64,000 nt of DNA from Taklimakanibacter lacteus (GTDB lineage: Bacteria > Pseudomonadota > Alphaproteobacteria > Rhizobiales > Aestuariivirgaceae): assembly GCA_003576695.1 (NCBI GenBank), contig QOZQ01000016.1, positions 1 through 64,000 on the forward strand. The letters run 5' to 3'. The notes beneath the pieces were generated by a model that was not told the DNA's origin, did no database searches, and saw only the letters and a program-made list of their open reading frames with translations. A program made the translations under genes and the position numbers. Each line of letters starts with the position of its first letter. Positions within the stretch are counted from its first letter, which is position 1. This document shows positions 41,967 to 50,985 of this stretch, one piece after another.

Positions 41967-42385
41967 GGCTTTCCTTCGCCTCGCAACCTATCGATGGCGC
42001 AAGCGAAATGGCCTGCACCTTTGGCAAACGGCCGATCGTCTGATCTCGCCTCGCAGCCCAGCGGATGAGGATCTCGAGCCTCTTTCCTGCGGTGGACCGG
42101 CATTCCTGGCGAAAAAAATCCGAGCTTTGGGGGCCCGGGATCGTTTCCGTAAGTCTTGTTTACATCATGGGAGAATATAGCACGGCTTTAATGAAAATTA
42201 AAGTCCGACCTGTCCGTGTACGGTATAATTCTGTGTAACAAGGGATATTTGCGGGGAAAAAGGTTAATGGTCCCGCAATACCATCCCGGCGAAGTGGAAC
42301 CACTTCGCCGAGAAGGATTCGCGCCAAATCAATATGTTGGAGCAAATCCTTATCGCCAAAGTCTGCAACTTTGGCGGGATTTGCT
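41967..42385. other. Intergenic region between fdxA and carD with two repeat units
   Basis: No gene is supported. The carD side should hold its promoter and has AAGGAAAG before its ATG. An AT-rich stretch lies at about 42172-42240. The fdxA side holds the CGGCGAAGTG palindrome (42282-42313) and the 60-base palindromic repeat (42329-42391). Confidence 0.6.
42282..42313. repeat. CCCGGCGAAGTG/CACTTCGCCG palindrome (copy 2)
   Basis: CATCCCGGCGAAGTGG, AAC and CACTTCGCCGAG is a near copy of 36494-36526, with the same stem and a changed loop. Confidence 0.65.
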
Positions 42386-42391
42386 CTAATC
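42329..42391 (+). repeat. 60-bp palindromic repeat, left of fdxA
   Basis: It begins CAATATGTTGGAGCAAATCC, has the centre CGCCAAAGTC and ACTTTGGCGG, and ends GGATTTGCTCTA. It covers the fdxA stop codon. The same sequence, inverted, lies at 42777-42835 upstream of fdxA; a third copy is at 25764. Confidence 0.8.
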
Positions 42392-42724
42392 GCCCTCGCC
42401 AGGTTCGGGTGAGAAAAATTTCTCAAGCTTGCCCTCGACGCCGTCGAATTCCTTGGCATCGGGCGGCGCATCGCGCTTGACCGTGATATTGGGCCATTTC
42501 GGCGCATATTCGGTGTTGAGCTGCAACCATTTATCGAGACCAGGCTCCGTATCGGGCTTGATCGCCTCGGCCGGGCATTCGGGCTCACACACGCCACAGT
42601 CGATACATTCGTCCGGATGGATGACGAGCATGTTCTCGCCTTCATAGAAACAGTCGACCGGGCAGACTTCCACACAGTCCATGTACTTGCATTTAATGCA
42701 GTTTTCCGTGACGATATAGGTCAT
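42386..42724 (-). CDS. fdxA: 7Fe ferredoxin FdxA
   Basis: Small electron carrier, 112 residues from ATG 42724. Cys9, Cys17 and Cys50 fit a [3Fe-4S] cluster and Cys21, 40, 43 and 46 a [4Fe-4S] cluster, with the additional conserved Cys12 and Cys25, as in Azotobacter FdI-type ferredoxins. The C-terminal tail ([22 protein letters not shown]) is typical of the alphaproteobacterial form. The frame is open upstream to 42814 through repeat DNA, which is not used. The gene is bracketed by inverted copies of a 60-base palindrome. Confidence 0.95.
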   Translation of the reverse strand: MTYIVTENCIKCKYMDCVEVCPVDCFYEGENMLVIHPDECIDCGVCEPECPAEAIKPDTEPGLDKWLQLNTEYAPKWPNITVKRDAPPDAKEFDGVEGKLEKFFSPEPGEGD

Positions 42725-42776
42725 TCGCGACAATCCGTTCTTTATTCCGAACGCTCTATAGCAAGGCTTCAGCGGT

Positions 42777-42835
42777 AGAGCAAATCCCGCCAAAGTTGAA
42801 GACTTTGGCGACAAGGATTTGCGTCAACATATTGT
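42777..42835 (-). repeat. 60-bp palindromic repeat, right of fdxA (inverted copy)
   Basis: The reverse complement of this segment reads CAATATGTTGACGCAAATCC with centre CGCCAAAGTC and ACTTTGGCGG, nearly identical to 42329-42391. It lies between the S4 gene and fdxA. Confidence 0.8.
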
Positions 42836-42837
42836 TT

Positions 42838-42891
42838 ACGCATCGGATTGTCCGAAAACCGCTGCGCACTTTTCGGTCCGATGCTTTAGCG
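42838..42891. repeat. GCATCGG-type palindromic repeat at the end of the S4 gene
   Basis: GCATCGGATTGTCCGAAAACC and GCACTTTTCGGTCCGATGC form the same imperfect palindrome as 7409-7456. Its right end overlaps the S4 gene's stop codon at 42886-42888. Confidence 0.75.
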
Positions 42892-43188
42892 CAGCAGCTT
42901 TTCCGACGCAGCGGGGGGTGCTTCGGACTGGTCTGCTATGTCCTGGTAAAGGGTCTGGGCCTCACTCGCCGGACCCCGCCTCGACCCGATGGCCAAAACC
43001 TGGATAACCCGGACCCGGCCATGAAGAGCGAGGGTGAGGACATCGCCGGGCCCCACCTCATGGCTGGGCTTGCCAAGCTTGACTTTGTTCAGCCGGACCT
43101 GCCCCCGCGACACTATGGCCGCGGCCAAACTACGCGTCTTCACCAGCCGGGCAAACCACAACCATTTGTCGATCCTTTGCCGCGTCAC
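42886..43188 (-). CDS. S4-domain RNA-binding protein (Hsp15-like)
   Basis: A 100-residue protein with an N-terminal S4 fold: QRIDKWLWFARLVKTRSLAAAIVSRGQVRLNKVKLGKPSHEVGPGDVLTL (about 4-53). Hsp15/HslR relatives bind free 50S subunits carrying nascent chains. The start overlaps the helicase stop by 4 bases, and the pair precedes fdxA and carD as in other Hyphomicrobiales. The tail after residue 75 is short and variable. Confidence 0.9.
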   Translation of the reverse strand: MTRQRIDKWLWFARLVKTRSLAAAIVSRGQVRLNKVKLGKPSHEVGPGDVLTLALHGRVRVIQVLAIGSRRGPASEAQTLYQDIADQSEAPPAASEKLLR

Positions 43189-46100
43189 GACTTATTGGCG
43201 AACTGCGCCTTCAGGGCGCCGAGCACGGCAAAGGGCGAATCGGGGTCGATGGGCTTTTCCGGCTTGCGCTCGGGCCGGGGCGGGCGCTGCGGCTTGCCCG
43301 CCCTGTGCCGATGCGGGGGCTTGCCGGCTTCGGCGGGCTTGCCCTCCGCCTCCACCGGCCTGGCGCCTGGTTCCCCCACCTTCTGTTCGGGACGTTCGCG
43401 GCGCTTGTGGCGGTGGTGCTGGGAACGCGCCTCGGGCTTCGGCTTCTCGCGCCGGAAGGGACCGGTGTCCTTGGGCCACCAGACGTCGATCTCGATCTCG
43501 TCCGCGGCAATATCGGCGGCGACCTCGCCAGGAGCTGCGTCGGCGGGCACGCTCTCATCAGATCGTATTTCGGCCGTGGTGGGGGCGGGTTCCGTTTCGC
43601 CGTGAAGATCCGCCGGCGCAGCATCGGCGGCGATGACGGGCGTTTCGGCCAGGGGTTGCTCGTCAGCTGCCGGTTCGGGGACCGGGGCCGGAGCCTCGGC
43701 AACGGTTTCAGTTTCGGCTTCAGATGGCGCCTCGGCCACCATCACGGCCTCGGCAACAACCGACTCGTCCGGGGTGGCTGAGGTCTCGGCTGCGGCGGGC
43801 GGCGGCGCGGCTATCACGGCGCGCTTCACCTTGCGCTTCTGCATGCGGAAATCGAGGCTGCGCAGGATCGCCTGGAACTCCTCGCCCGAGCAGCCGACGA
43901 GCGACATCATATCGGGGACGATGGTGAAGCCGCCGCCCTCGACCGAGCCAACCGGGCGCGGCTCTTCCGGGAAGCGCGGGCGCCAGAACACCCGCTCGCG
44001 GATCATGTCGGCGAGGCGCTCCAGCATGTCGATGCGCACGACGCGCGGGCCGCAGATGCGATAGCCGCAAATACCATAGAAACCGCGCGGCGTCGTACGA
44101 TCGAACGGTGCGGAGGTCAGGCCCTGGCCCGGCGACTCCGGCAGTTTCTCGACATCGAACTTGCCGTCCTTGGATTTCTCCAGCGCCCATAGCAGCAGGC
44201 GCAATTGCGTGGCGGCGGGCTTGAGAAGCAGCGGCACGAAGATGTTGAAGGCGCCGAAGCGCACGCCGAGCTTGCGCAGGCTGGCGCGTTCTTCCTGCGC
44301 CAGGCTCTTCACCTCCTGCACCACCTGGTCGCGCGGCAGGACGCCCAGGGTCTCGACGAGGCGGAAGGCGATGCCGCGGCTCGTGCCGGTCAGGCCTTCG
44401 CCTTCCTCGAGCTTGACCAGCGGCTCCGCCACATTGGCGATATGGCGGGAGAGAAATTTCTCGAGCCTCGCCTGCACTGTTTCGCGGTCCGGTCCCGACA
44501 GCTGATTGTCGGCAATGATGGTGATGCGCGGCTTGAGCAAGGATGCGCCGGCCTCGAGCTTGGCGATCGTGGCGCTCTGCCAGACGATCTGGCCGAGCCG
44601 CGTCAGCGACAGGTCGGGATCGGGACAGGCCGCGACCGTCTGGGCGCGCGCCTGGATCTCGGAGGCCACCGCCTTGAGGGAGGCCGCCTTCAGCGTCTTG
44701 CCGGAGGCGCCGTCGGCGCCATCGGGGATGAAGTGGAATCCCTTGATGCGGCCCACATATTCGCCTTCCACATGGAGCGCGCCATCTTCCTCAACCGTCG
44801 ACATCAACTCTTCCTTTTGGGCCAGGCGCCGCATGAGCACGCTCGTGCGGCGGTCGATAAAACGCTGTGTGAGCCTTTCATGCAAGGCATCTGATAATTT
44901 GTCCTCAATTTCGCGGGTGCGCGACTGCCAGAAGAGCGGCGCTTCCAGCCAGTCGGTACGGTTTGCCACAAAAGTCCAGGTCCGGACATGGGCAATGCGG
45001 TTGGACAAGGTGTCGATATCGCCGTCGGAGCGGTCGCAGTGGCTGAGCTGGCGGGCGAACCAGTCCTCGGGGATGCGGCCATTGTCGCGGCACAGGAACT
45101 CGAAGATTCGCCCGACGAGGCTCGCATGCTCACCCGAGCTGATATTGCGATAGTCGGGAATCTGGCAGACATCCCACAGAAGCGAGACCTGGGCGGGGCC
45201 TGAAGCCAGCCGCGCGATCGTCTCGTCGCGCGACAGGGTGTCGAGCGCCACGACATCGGGCCCCGCTTGCGCGCGCGTCAGTCCTTCGCCGCGCGGAAAA
45301 TGGCCGAGGCTGCGCTTAAGGTCCTCGAGCGAGCGGAAATCGAGGTCGCGATTGCGCCACTGCAGCACATGCACATTGTCGAATTTGTGGGTCTCGAGCC
45401 GCTCCACCGTCTCGGCATCGAAGGGATCGGCCTCGCCCGTGGTGCCGAATGTGCCGTCATTGAGATAGCGCCCGGCACGGCCGGCGATCTGGCCGAGCTC
45501 CGAGGGCGTCAGGTTGCGATAATGGAAGCCGTCGAATTTGCGCGTCGCGGCGAAGGCGACATGATCGACATCCATATTGAGGCCCATGCCGATCGCGTCC
45601 GTCGCCACCAGGTAATCGACATCGCCCGACTGGAAGAGGGCAACCTGCGCATTGCGGGTGCGCGGCGAGAGCGCGCCCAGCACCACCGCCGCACCGCCGC
45701 GCTGGCGGCGGATCAATTCGGCGACCGCATAGACGGTCTCGGCCGAGAAGGCGACGACGGCCGAGCGCCGGGGCAGGCGCGACAGTTTCCTGGCGCCGGC
45801 ATAAGTGAGCTTGGAGAAACGCGGGCGCGCGATGAAGGTGGTGCCGGGCACGAGGCGCTCGATGATCGGGCGCATGGTGCCGGCACCGAGGAGCATCGTC
45901 TCCTCGCGGCCGCGCCGGTGCAGCAGGCGGTCGGTGAAGATATGGCCGCGCTCGAAATCGGCGCAGAGCTGGATCTCGTCGATGGCGAGGAAGTTCACAT
46001 CGACATTGGAGGGCATAGCCTCGACGGTCGCCACCCAGAAGCGGGGCGTCGCCGGGATGATCTTCTCCTCGCCGGTAACGAGCGCCACCGCGTGATCGCC

Positions 46101-46259
46101 GACCCTGGAGCGCACCCGGTCATAGATCTCACGCGCCAGCAGGCGCAAAGGCAGGCCGATCATGCCGGTCCCATGGGCCAGCATGCGCTCGACGGCGAGA
46201 TGGGTCTTGCCGGTATTGGTGGGGCCGAGAACGGCCGTGACGCTGCGGGAGGCGGGCAT
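43185..46259 (-). CDS. Suv3-like DExH helicase with long disordered C-terminus
   Basis: Predicted RNA/DNA helicase, 1024 residues. Walker A is GPTNTGKTH (12-20), Walker B DEIQ (94-97), and the second RecA domain shows GMGLNMDVDHVAF and QIAGRAGRY. This is the mitochondrial Suv3-like class that is standard in alphaproteobacteria and thought to act in RNA turnover. From about residue 820 the protein becomes Ala, Glu and Pro rich and acidic; after about 940 it becomes Arg, Lys, His and Pro rich (HHRHKRRERPEQ, PPHRHRAGKPQRPPRPERKP), a disordered nucleic-acid-binding tail. It is coupled to the S4 gene. Confidence 0.92.
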   Translation of the reverse strand: MPASRSVTAVLGPTNTGKTHLAVERMLAHGTGMIGLPLRLLAREIYDRVRSRVGDHAVALVTGEEKIIPATPRFWVATVEAMPSNVDVNFLAIDEIQLCADFERGHIFTDRLLHRRGREETMLLGAGTMRPIIERLVPGTTFIARPRFSKLTYAGARKLSRLPRRSAVVAFSAETVYAVAELIRRQRGGAAVVLGALSPRTRNAQVALFQSGDVDYLVATDAIGMGLNMDVDHVAFAATRKFDGFHYRNLTPSELGQIAGRAGRYLNDGTFGTTGEADPFDAETVERLETHKFDNVHVLQWRNRDLDFRSLEDLKRSLGHFPRGEGLTRAQAGPDVVALDTLSRDETIARLASGPAQVSLLWDVCQIPDYRNISSGEHASLVGRIFEFLCRDNGRIPEDWFARQLSHCDRSDGDIDTLSNRIAHVRTWTFVANRTDWLEAPLFWQSRTREIEDKLSDALHERLTQRFIDRRTSVLMRRLAQKEELMSTVEEDGALHVEGEYVGRIKGFHFIPDGADGASGKTLKAASLKAVASEIQARAQTVAACPDPDLSLTRLGQIVWQSATIAKLEAGASLLKPRITIIADNQLSGPDRETVQARLEKFLSRHIANVAEPLVKLEEGEGLTGTSRGIAFRLVETLGVLPRDQVVQEVKSLAQEERASLRKLGVRFGAFNIFVPLLLKPAATQLRLLLWALEKSKDGKFDVEKLPESPGQGLTSAPFDRTTPRGFYGICGYRICGPRVVRIDMLERLADMIRERVFWRPRFPEEPRPVGSVEGGGFTIVPDMMSLVGCSGEEFQAILRSLDFRMQKRKVKRAVIAAPPPAAAETSATPDESVVAEAVMVAEAPSEAETETVAEAPAPVPEPAADEQPLAETPVIAADAAPADLHGETEPAPTTAEIRSDESVPADAAPGEVAADIAADEIEIDVWWPKDTGPFRREKPKPEARSQHHRHKRRERPEQKVGEPGARPVEAEGKPAEAGKPPHRHRAGKPQRPPRPERKPEKPIDPDSPFAVLGALKAQFANKS

Positions 46260-46363
46260 AATCCGATAACTATTGCCCCCTCACTTGATGCCCGCCGGCG
46301 GCCCGGTCAAGGGGGCGGAAAATAAGGAAAGCGCCGCCGGTTTTAACCTCCGGATTCAAAGGC

Positions 46364-46413
46364 GAACAAAGCCTGTCCGAATCACTGACTCGCGGCCGAT
46401 TCAGGCTTTGTTC
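46364..46413. repeat. Strong inverted repeat GAACAAAGCCTG / CAGGCTTTGTTC
   Basis: The 12-base arms at 46364-46375 and 46402-46413 are perfect. Inside, GAATC (46379-46383) and GATTC (46398-46402) can pair too. A partly conserved second copy of the left half lies near 46598. It may be a small RNA, a terminator relic or an intergenic repeat. Confidence 0.6.
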
Positions 46414-46822
46414 CGTAGGCTGATCATTAAGGACGCTGGGTCAATTTCGACAGGTCCGTGACAGGGCCTGGGGACGGTCCGGACAAAGCGGGCCTGGAAA
46501 TGTTAACGGCACCCATCCGGCGACGGCCTGTGGTTGATAAAGTGTGAGGCCCAGGGAGACAATTTGCGTGCCGGCGTTAAGGATCTGTTCCCCTTCCGGA
46601 ACAGAGCGTGTCCGAATCGCTGATCTGTCGATTTTCCTCATATGTTCCAAGGTCTTAGCACAATATCTTGTGACTTTCCGAGGTCCCGGCACAAGAGCGC
46701 TCCCTTCTGTTAACCCGCGGAACGTAGCGGTGCCGTTTCGGCGTTAACTCATTGCCCCAAAATGGGAATGGTGTATGCGATTGTCGGCCCCCGGAATGAT
46801 GGGCTCAAGGGGAGCCATAAGC

Positions 46823-46851
46823 TTGACTGGCAAGGCACTTTCCCCTTATAC
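46823..46851 (+). promoter_or_regulatory. Sigma-70-type promoter of rpmB
   Basis: TTGACT (46823-46828) and TTATAC (46846-46851) are spaced by 17 bases. The start of transcription would fall near 46858, about 35 bases before rpmB ATG 46893. Confidence 0.7.
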
Positions 46852-46892
46852 GACCGGCCTCTTTCCATCGATTTTGAGTTTGGAGCAGTGAA

Positions 46893-47189
46893 ATGGCTCG
46901 TCGTTGCGAGTTAACGGGCAAAGGCGCCCAGGTTGGCAATAAAGTCAGCCATGCCAATAACAAGACCAAGACACGGTTCCTGCCGAACCTGTGCAATGTC
47001 AACCTGATCAGCGATGCCATGGGGCAGGGCTATAATTTCCGCGTCAGCGCCATCGCGCTGAAGTCGGTCGAGCATGCCGGCGGCCTCGATGCCTTCCTGG
47101 TCAAGGCGCATGATGAAAATCTCTCGCTCAAGGCCCGGCGCCTGAAGAAGAGCGTCGAGAAGCGCGTCGCCGCCGAAAAGGCCGCCTGA
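46893..47189 (+). CDS. rpmB: 50S ribosomal protein L28
   Basis: Ribosomal large-subunit protein, 98 residues, the usual alphaproteobacterial length. The N-terminus [32 protein letters not shown] is diagnostic, and the basic C-terminus ends [14 protein letters not shown]. It has its own promoter (46823) and terminator (47216), so it is expressed as a single gene. Confidence 0.97.
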   Translation: MARRCELTGKGAQVGNKVSHANNKTKTRFLPNLCNVNLISDAMGQGYNFRVSAIALKSVEHAGGLDAFLVKAHDENLSLKARRLKKSVEKRVAAEKAA

Positions 47190-47215
47190 TCGTCAAGACG
47201 ATCTTTGCGTTCGTG

Positions 47216-47245
47216 AAAGCCGCTCTGTCCGAGCGGCTTTTGCAT
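47216..47245 (+). terminator. Rho-independent terminator of rpmB
   Basis: AAAGCCGCTC (47216-47225), loop TGTCC, and GAGCGGCTTT (47231-47240) make a perfect 10-base stem followed by TGCATTATT. It lies 27 bases after the rpmB stop. Confidence 0.88.
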
Positions 47246-47258
47246 TATTGTAAGTGAC

Positions 47259-47909
47259 ATGACCAAGGCCGGCCATCCGAAGCGGCATTCGCCGAAAGCC
47301 TCGCGCGACGGCGAGCCCGTCATTCATCCTTCCGCGCAATTGCGCAATGCGAAGCTCGGCCGCTTCACCGCCATCGCCGAGCGCGTGTCGTTCAAGGATT
47401 CCGAGCTCGGCGACTACTCCTATGTCGAGCGTCATGCCGAGATCATCTATGCGACGATCGGCAAATTCTGCGCCATCGCATCGGATGTGCGCGTCAACGC
47501 GCTCAACCATCCGATGGAGCGGGTGAGCCAGCACAAGATCACCTATCGGCCCAATGAATATTTCCTCGACAAGAAGCTCGATGTGGATTTCCGCGAAGAG
47601 CGCATGACCGAGAAGGTGACGATCGGCCATGATGTGTGGATCGGCCATGGCGCGATCCTGCTGCCGGGTGTCAGCATCGGTCATGGCGCGGTGATCGCCG
47701 CGGGTGCCGTGGTGAGCAGGGATGTCGCCCCCTATATGATCGCCGCCGGCGTCCCGGCGAAGCCCTTGCGGCCGCGCTTCGCTGCCGAGACGGCGGCGCG
47801 AATCGCGGCTCTCGCCTGGTGGGACTGGCCGCATGACCGTCTCGCCGATGCGGTCGAGGACATGGCGAAGCTCAGCGCCGAAGCTTTCGTCGAGAAATAC
47901 GAGACGTGA
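47259..47909 (+). CDS. Hexapeptide-repeat acetyltransferase, phosphonate-associated (phn_thr-fam) type
   Basis: A left-handed beta-helix acyltransferase of 216 residues. Repeats run from about 20 to 160, with KLGRFTAIAERVSFKDSELGDYSYVERHAEIIYATIGKFCAIASDVRV and IGHDVWIGHGAILLPGVSIGHGAVIAAGAVVSRDVAPY; His in GHG is the likely catalytic base. The C-terminal WWDWPHDRLADAVEDM...FVEKYE matches the subfamily often encoded with phosphonate (phn) genes. No phn gene is near, so the acceptor is unknown. It starts 14 bases after the rpmB terminator. Confidence 0.85.
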   Translation: MTKAGHPKRHSPKASRDGEPVIHPSAQLRNAKLGRFTAIAERVSFKDSELGDYSYVERHAEIIYATIGKFCAIASDVRVNALNHPMERVSQHKITYRPNEYFLDKKLDVDFREERMTEKVTIGHDVWIGHGAILLPGVSIGHGAVIAAGAVVSRDVAPYMIAAGVPAKPLRPRFAAETAARIAALAWWDWPHDRLADAVEDMAKLSAEAFVEKYET

Positions 47910-47917
47910 TGCAGATT

Positions 47918-48066
47918 TACCCTCCCCCTTGCGGGGAGGGTCGACGCGAAGCGTCGGGGTGGGGGGCTGGGTGGTGCTTCAATCAGCTTCCAGCAGTAAA
48001 AATGCCACGTGGTGAAACACTGCCCAGACCCCCACCCCTAACCCCTCCCCGCAAGGGGGAGGGGAA
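47918..48066. repeat. Facing CCTCCCCCTTGCGGGGAGGG repeats
   Basis: CCTCCCCCTTGCGGGGAGGG (47921-47940) and CCCCTCCCCGCAAGGGGGAG (48042-48061) are inverted copies, with GACGCGAAGCGTC and GGGGTGGGGG inside. They lie between two convergent genes and probably serve as a bidirectional transcription stop; the inference rests on structure only. Confidence 0.7.
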
Positions 48067-48071
48067 TGAGA

Positions 48072-49082
48072 TCAAGGCTTCAGCGCGAATTGCAGGAGCA
48101 AGGTGCGCTGATACTCCGGCCGGTAATTGTTGTCGGAGATGATCGTCACGCGCGTCTCGCCATTGAGGCGCGACACGGCGATGCCTTCCATATTGTCGAT
48201 CCGGTAGAAGGGCATGCGGCCCGAGAAGACCAGGCTCGGCGCCACCGAGCCTTTGGCGACGATATCCTCGGTCCTGAGGCGGCGGACCGCCATGCCGGGA
48301 AGCGACGCGCCGCCAAAGCTTCGCTCCACCGTCAATATGTCGCCATCGGGCAGAATGGCCAGATCGGTGATCGCATAATCCTCGTACTGCTTGATCGAGA
48401 AGTCGAAGGCCTTGCGGCGGCCGCCCCAGACCCAGGCGCGGATATCGCCATTCTCGTCCGTGTTCAGCTCCGAAATGGCGATCATCGAGCCCGCCAACGG
48501 ACCCGAAGTCAAACGGCCGATCGCTTCGAGCTCCTTGTTGGGCGGTCCCTTGGCCACGTCCTTGGGAAGCTTCAGGTCGCGAAAGCGCGCCTTGAAACCG
48601 TTCTTGCCCAGATCGTAGAGGCCGGCGCGGGCGCGGCTCTCGAAGCCGACGATCACCTTGCCGTCGATGCGGCCCGGCTCCCAGCCGGCAAGCGCTTCGG
48701 CGTCGTTCCTGACCTTGCCTTTGTAGGGCTTGCCGTCGGGGCCGAGGATCGGCGCCATGACGGCGTTGTGGAGGCCGGAGAGATGGTCATCGGTGTAAGC
48801 GACATCGGCCTTGAACCAGAAGCCCTTGTCCGACACCGCGAGAAGCCCGGTGCCGTCCGGGGAAAGCTCGAGCGAGGACAGGCCGCCGAAACGCTCGTCA
48901 TCGCTCGTAAGCTCGAGGCCGCCGCGCCATTCGAGCCCGCCGAAGGTGACGAGCTGCGAGAACAGGTTGAAGGATTTGACCGGCGTCGTCCTGACGCTCA
49001 GGCCTTCTTCCTGGGCATTCGCCGGCAGGACGACGAGAAGGAAGGCGAGAAGGAAGGCGAGAATCCAGCGCCAGCTCATCAA
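48072..49082 (-). CDS. Esterase-like activity of phytase family protein, exported
   Basis: A 336-residue exported protein with a signal peptide (about 1-23, [23 protein letters not shown]). The body matches the phytase-like esterase family (PF13449), a beta-propeller type: [50 protein letters not shown] and [27 protein letters not shown]. Substrates are not known. The start overlaps the cobT stop by 4 bases, a linkage seen in related genomes, but no role in cobalamin synthesis is established. Confidence 0.85.
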   Translation of the reverse strand: MMSWRWILAFLLAFLLVVLPANAQEEGLSVRTTPVKSFNLFSQLVTFGGLEWRGGLELTSDDERFGGLSSLELSPDGTGLLAVSDKGFWFKADVAYTDDHLSGLHNAVMAPILGPDGKPYKGKVRNDAEALAGWEPGRIDGKVIVGFESRARAGLYDLGKNGFKARFRDLKLPKDVAKGPPNKELEAIGRLTSGPLAGSMIAISELNTDENGDIRAWVWGGRRKAFDFSIKQYEDYAITDLAILPDGDILTVERSFGGASLPGMAVRRLRTEDIVAKGSVAPSLVFSGRMPFYRIDNMEGIAVSRLNGETRVTIISDNNYRPEYQRTLLLQFALKP

Positions 49083-50971
49083 TTGAGCCGGCGCTTCGGT
49101 GGCGGCTTCACAGCCGGCTTGCGCGTCCGCTTCTCGGCCTTCTCCTCGAAGAGCTCGGCCAGCTTCTCGGTCATGGCGCCGCCCAGCTCCTCGGCATCGA
49201 CGATGGTGACAGCGCGCTTGTAGTAGCGCGTCACGTCATGGCCGATGCCGATGGCGATGAGCTCGACCGGCGAGCGGTTCTCGATGTCGGTGATGATCTG
49301 GCGCAGATGCTTCTCGAGATAATTGCCGGAATTGACCGATAGCGTCGAGTCATCGACGGGCGCACCATCGGAGATCACCATCAGGATGCGGCGTTGCTCA
49401 CTCCTGGCGAGCAGGCGGTTATGCGCCCAGATCAGCGCCTCGCCGTCGATATTCTCCTTGAGCAGGCCTTCGCGCATCATGAGGCCCAGATTGCGGCGGG
49501 CCCGGCGCCATGGGCTGTCGGCGGATTTGTAGATGATGTGGCGGAGATCGTTGAGGCGGCCGGGATTGCCGGGCTTGCCGGCGGCGAGCCATTTCTCGCG
49601 CGCCTGGCCGCCTTTCCAGGCCCGGGTCGTGAAGCCGAGGATCTCGACCTTGACGCCGCAGCGCTCGAGCGTGCGGGCGAGGATATCGGCGCAGGTTGCG
49701 GCGACGGTGATCGGCCGGCCGCGCATCGAGCCCGAATTGTCGAGGAGCAATGTCACCACCGTGTCGCGGAACTGCATGTCCTGCTCCTGCTTGAAGGAGA
49801 GCGCATGCAGGGGATCGATGATGACGCGGGGCAGCCGCGATGCATCGAGAAGGCCTTCCTCGAGATCGAAATCCCAGGAGCGGTTCTGCTGCGCCATGAG
49901 CCGGCGCTGCAAGCGGTTGGCGAGGCGCGCCACGACGCCCTGAAGATTGGAAAGCTGCTTGTCGAGATAGTTCCTGAGCCTCGTCAGCTCTTCCGAGTCG
50001 CAGAGATCCTCGGCGGCGATCTCCTCGTCAAACTGGTTGGTGTAGACTTTGTAGAAATCCTCGTTCGAGAGCGACGAGAAAGGCAGCTGCGGGCGCCACG
50101 GCTCCTCGCCGTCCGGGTTCTCCTCGCTCTCCAGGTCGTCGGGAATGTCGTCGATGTCGAGCTGCTGGGCGTCCATCTCGGACGCATCGGTCTCGCCCTC
50201 GGCATCCTGCAGCTCTTCCGAGGCCGATTGCTGGCTTTCCTGCTCCTCGCCCTCGGGCGTCTCCTGCTGGTCGCCGGAATCAGGCTCGGCTTCCTCGCTC
50301 TCGTCGCTGTCGTCGGTCTGGTCGGGGTCTTCGCCCAGCTCATCGGCCATGTCGAGGGCCGCGATGATGTCGCGCGACATGCGCGCGAAAGCCGCCTGGT
50401 CGGTCAAGGCATTGGTCAGGTGGTCGAGCTGGCTTGCCGCTTTCTCCTCGACCCAGGGGCGCCAGAGCTCGACGAGCGCACGCGCTTCGTCGGGCGGCGC
50501 CTCGCCGGTCAGGCGCTCGCGCACCAGGAGCGCCACGGCTTCCTCGAGCGGCGCATCCTTCTTGGTCGCCGGCCGGCCGGCGAATTTCTTCTGATAGCGG
50601 TCCTGCAGCATGGCCGCGATATTGCGGGCCATGCCCGGCATGGCCCGCGAGCCGATGCATTCGACGCGCGCCTGCTCCACCGCTTCGAACATCGCGCGGG
50701 CGTTCTTACCCTCCGGGCGGTAATGGTTGTGGACGCCATCGTCGTGATTGGCGAGACGCATGGCGAAGGAATCGGAGATGCCGCGGGTGATCGCGACTTC
50801 CTGGCGGTTGAGCTCGATCGAGACCTGCGGCAGCTTGACCTTCTTGCCCGCGAGGCTCGGCGCCTCGGCGCCGAAGGTGACCGACAATTCCGGCTCGCCG
50901 GAGATCGTCTTCATCGCCAGCGTCAGGACATTACGGAACTCGCCTGCCGGTCCTTCGCGGTCCTGGGCCAT
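49079..50971 (-). CDS. cobT: Aerobic cobaltochelatase subunit CobT
   Basis: Large chaperone-like subunit for cobalt insertion into hydrogenobyrinic acid a,c-diamide in the aerobic B12 pathway, working with CobS and CobN. The 630-residue protein has the expected acidic middle (about 215-290, Asp/Glu/Ser/Gln runs) and a C-terminal von Willebrand A domain with the metal-ion site DNSGSMRG. cobS lies 14 bases upstream. The length is normal for the family. CobN is not in the window. Confidence 0.95.
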   Translation of the reverse strand: MAQDREGPAGEFRNVLTLAMKTISGEPELSVTFGAEAPSLAGKKVKLPQVSIELNRQEVAITRGISDSFAMRLANHDDGVHNHYRPEGKNARAMFEAVEQARVECIGSRAMPGMARNIAAMLQDRYQKKFAGRPATKKDAPLEEAVALLVRERLTGEAPPDEARALVELWRPWVEEKAASQLDHLTNALTDQAAFARMSRDIIAALDMADELGEDPDQTDDSDESEEAEPDSGDQQETPEGEEQESQQSASEELQDAEGETDASEMDAQQLDIDDIPDDLESEENPDGEEPWRPQLPFSSLSNEDFYKVYTNQFDEEIAAEDLCDSEELTRLRNYLDKQLSNLQGVVARLANRLQRRLMAQQNRSWDFDLEEGLLDASRLPRVIIDPLHALSFKQEQDMQFRDTVVTLLLDNSGSMRGRPITVAATCADILARTLERCGVKVEILGFTTRAWKGGQAREKWLAAGKPGNPGRLNDLRHIIYKSADSPWRRARRNLGLMMREGLLKENIDGEALIWAHNRLLARSEQRRILMVISDGAPVDDSTLSVNSGNYLEKHLRQIITDIENRSPVELIAIGIGHDVTRYYKRAVTIVDAEELGGAMTEKLAELFEEKAEKRTRKPAVKPPPKRRLN

Positions 50972-50985
50972 GGCCCATCAGCCTC

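Larger units (their letters stand above)
46260..46892. other. Divergent intergenic region upstream of the helicase and rpmB
   Basis: No gene is supported; one 83-codon minus-strand frame (46441-46692) has no family character. The region holds a strong hairpin (46364-46413), a decayed related unit near 46598-46640 (AACAGAGCGTGTCCGAATCGCTGA), the helicase promoter side, and a clear promoter for rpmB at 46823-46851. Confidence 0.6.

Noticed and set aside
46441-46692. 83-codon minus-strand frame upstream of rpmB
   Set aside because: No recognisable feature; it lies in repeat and promoter DNA.
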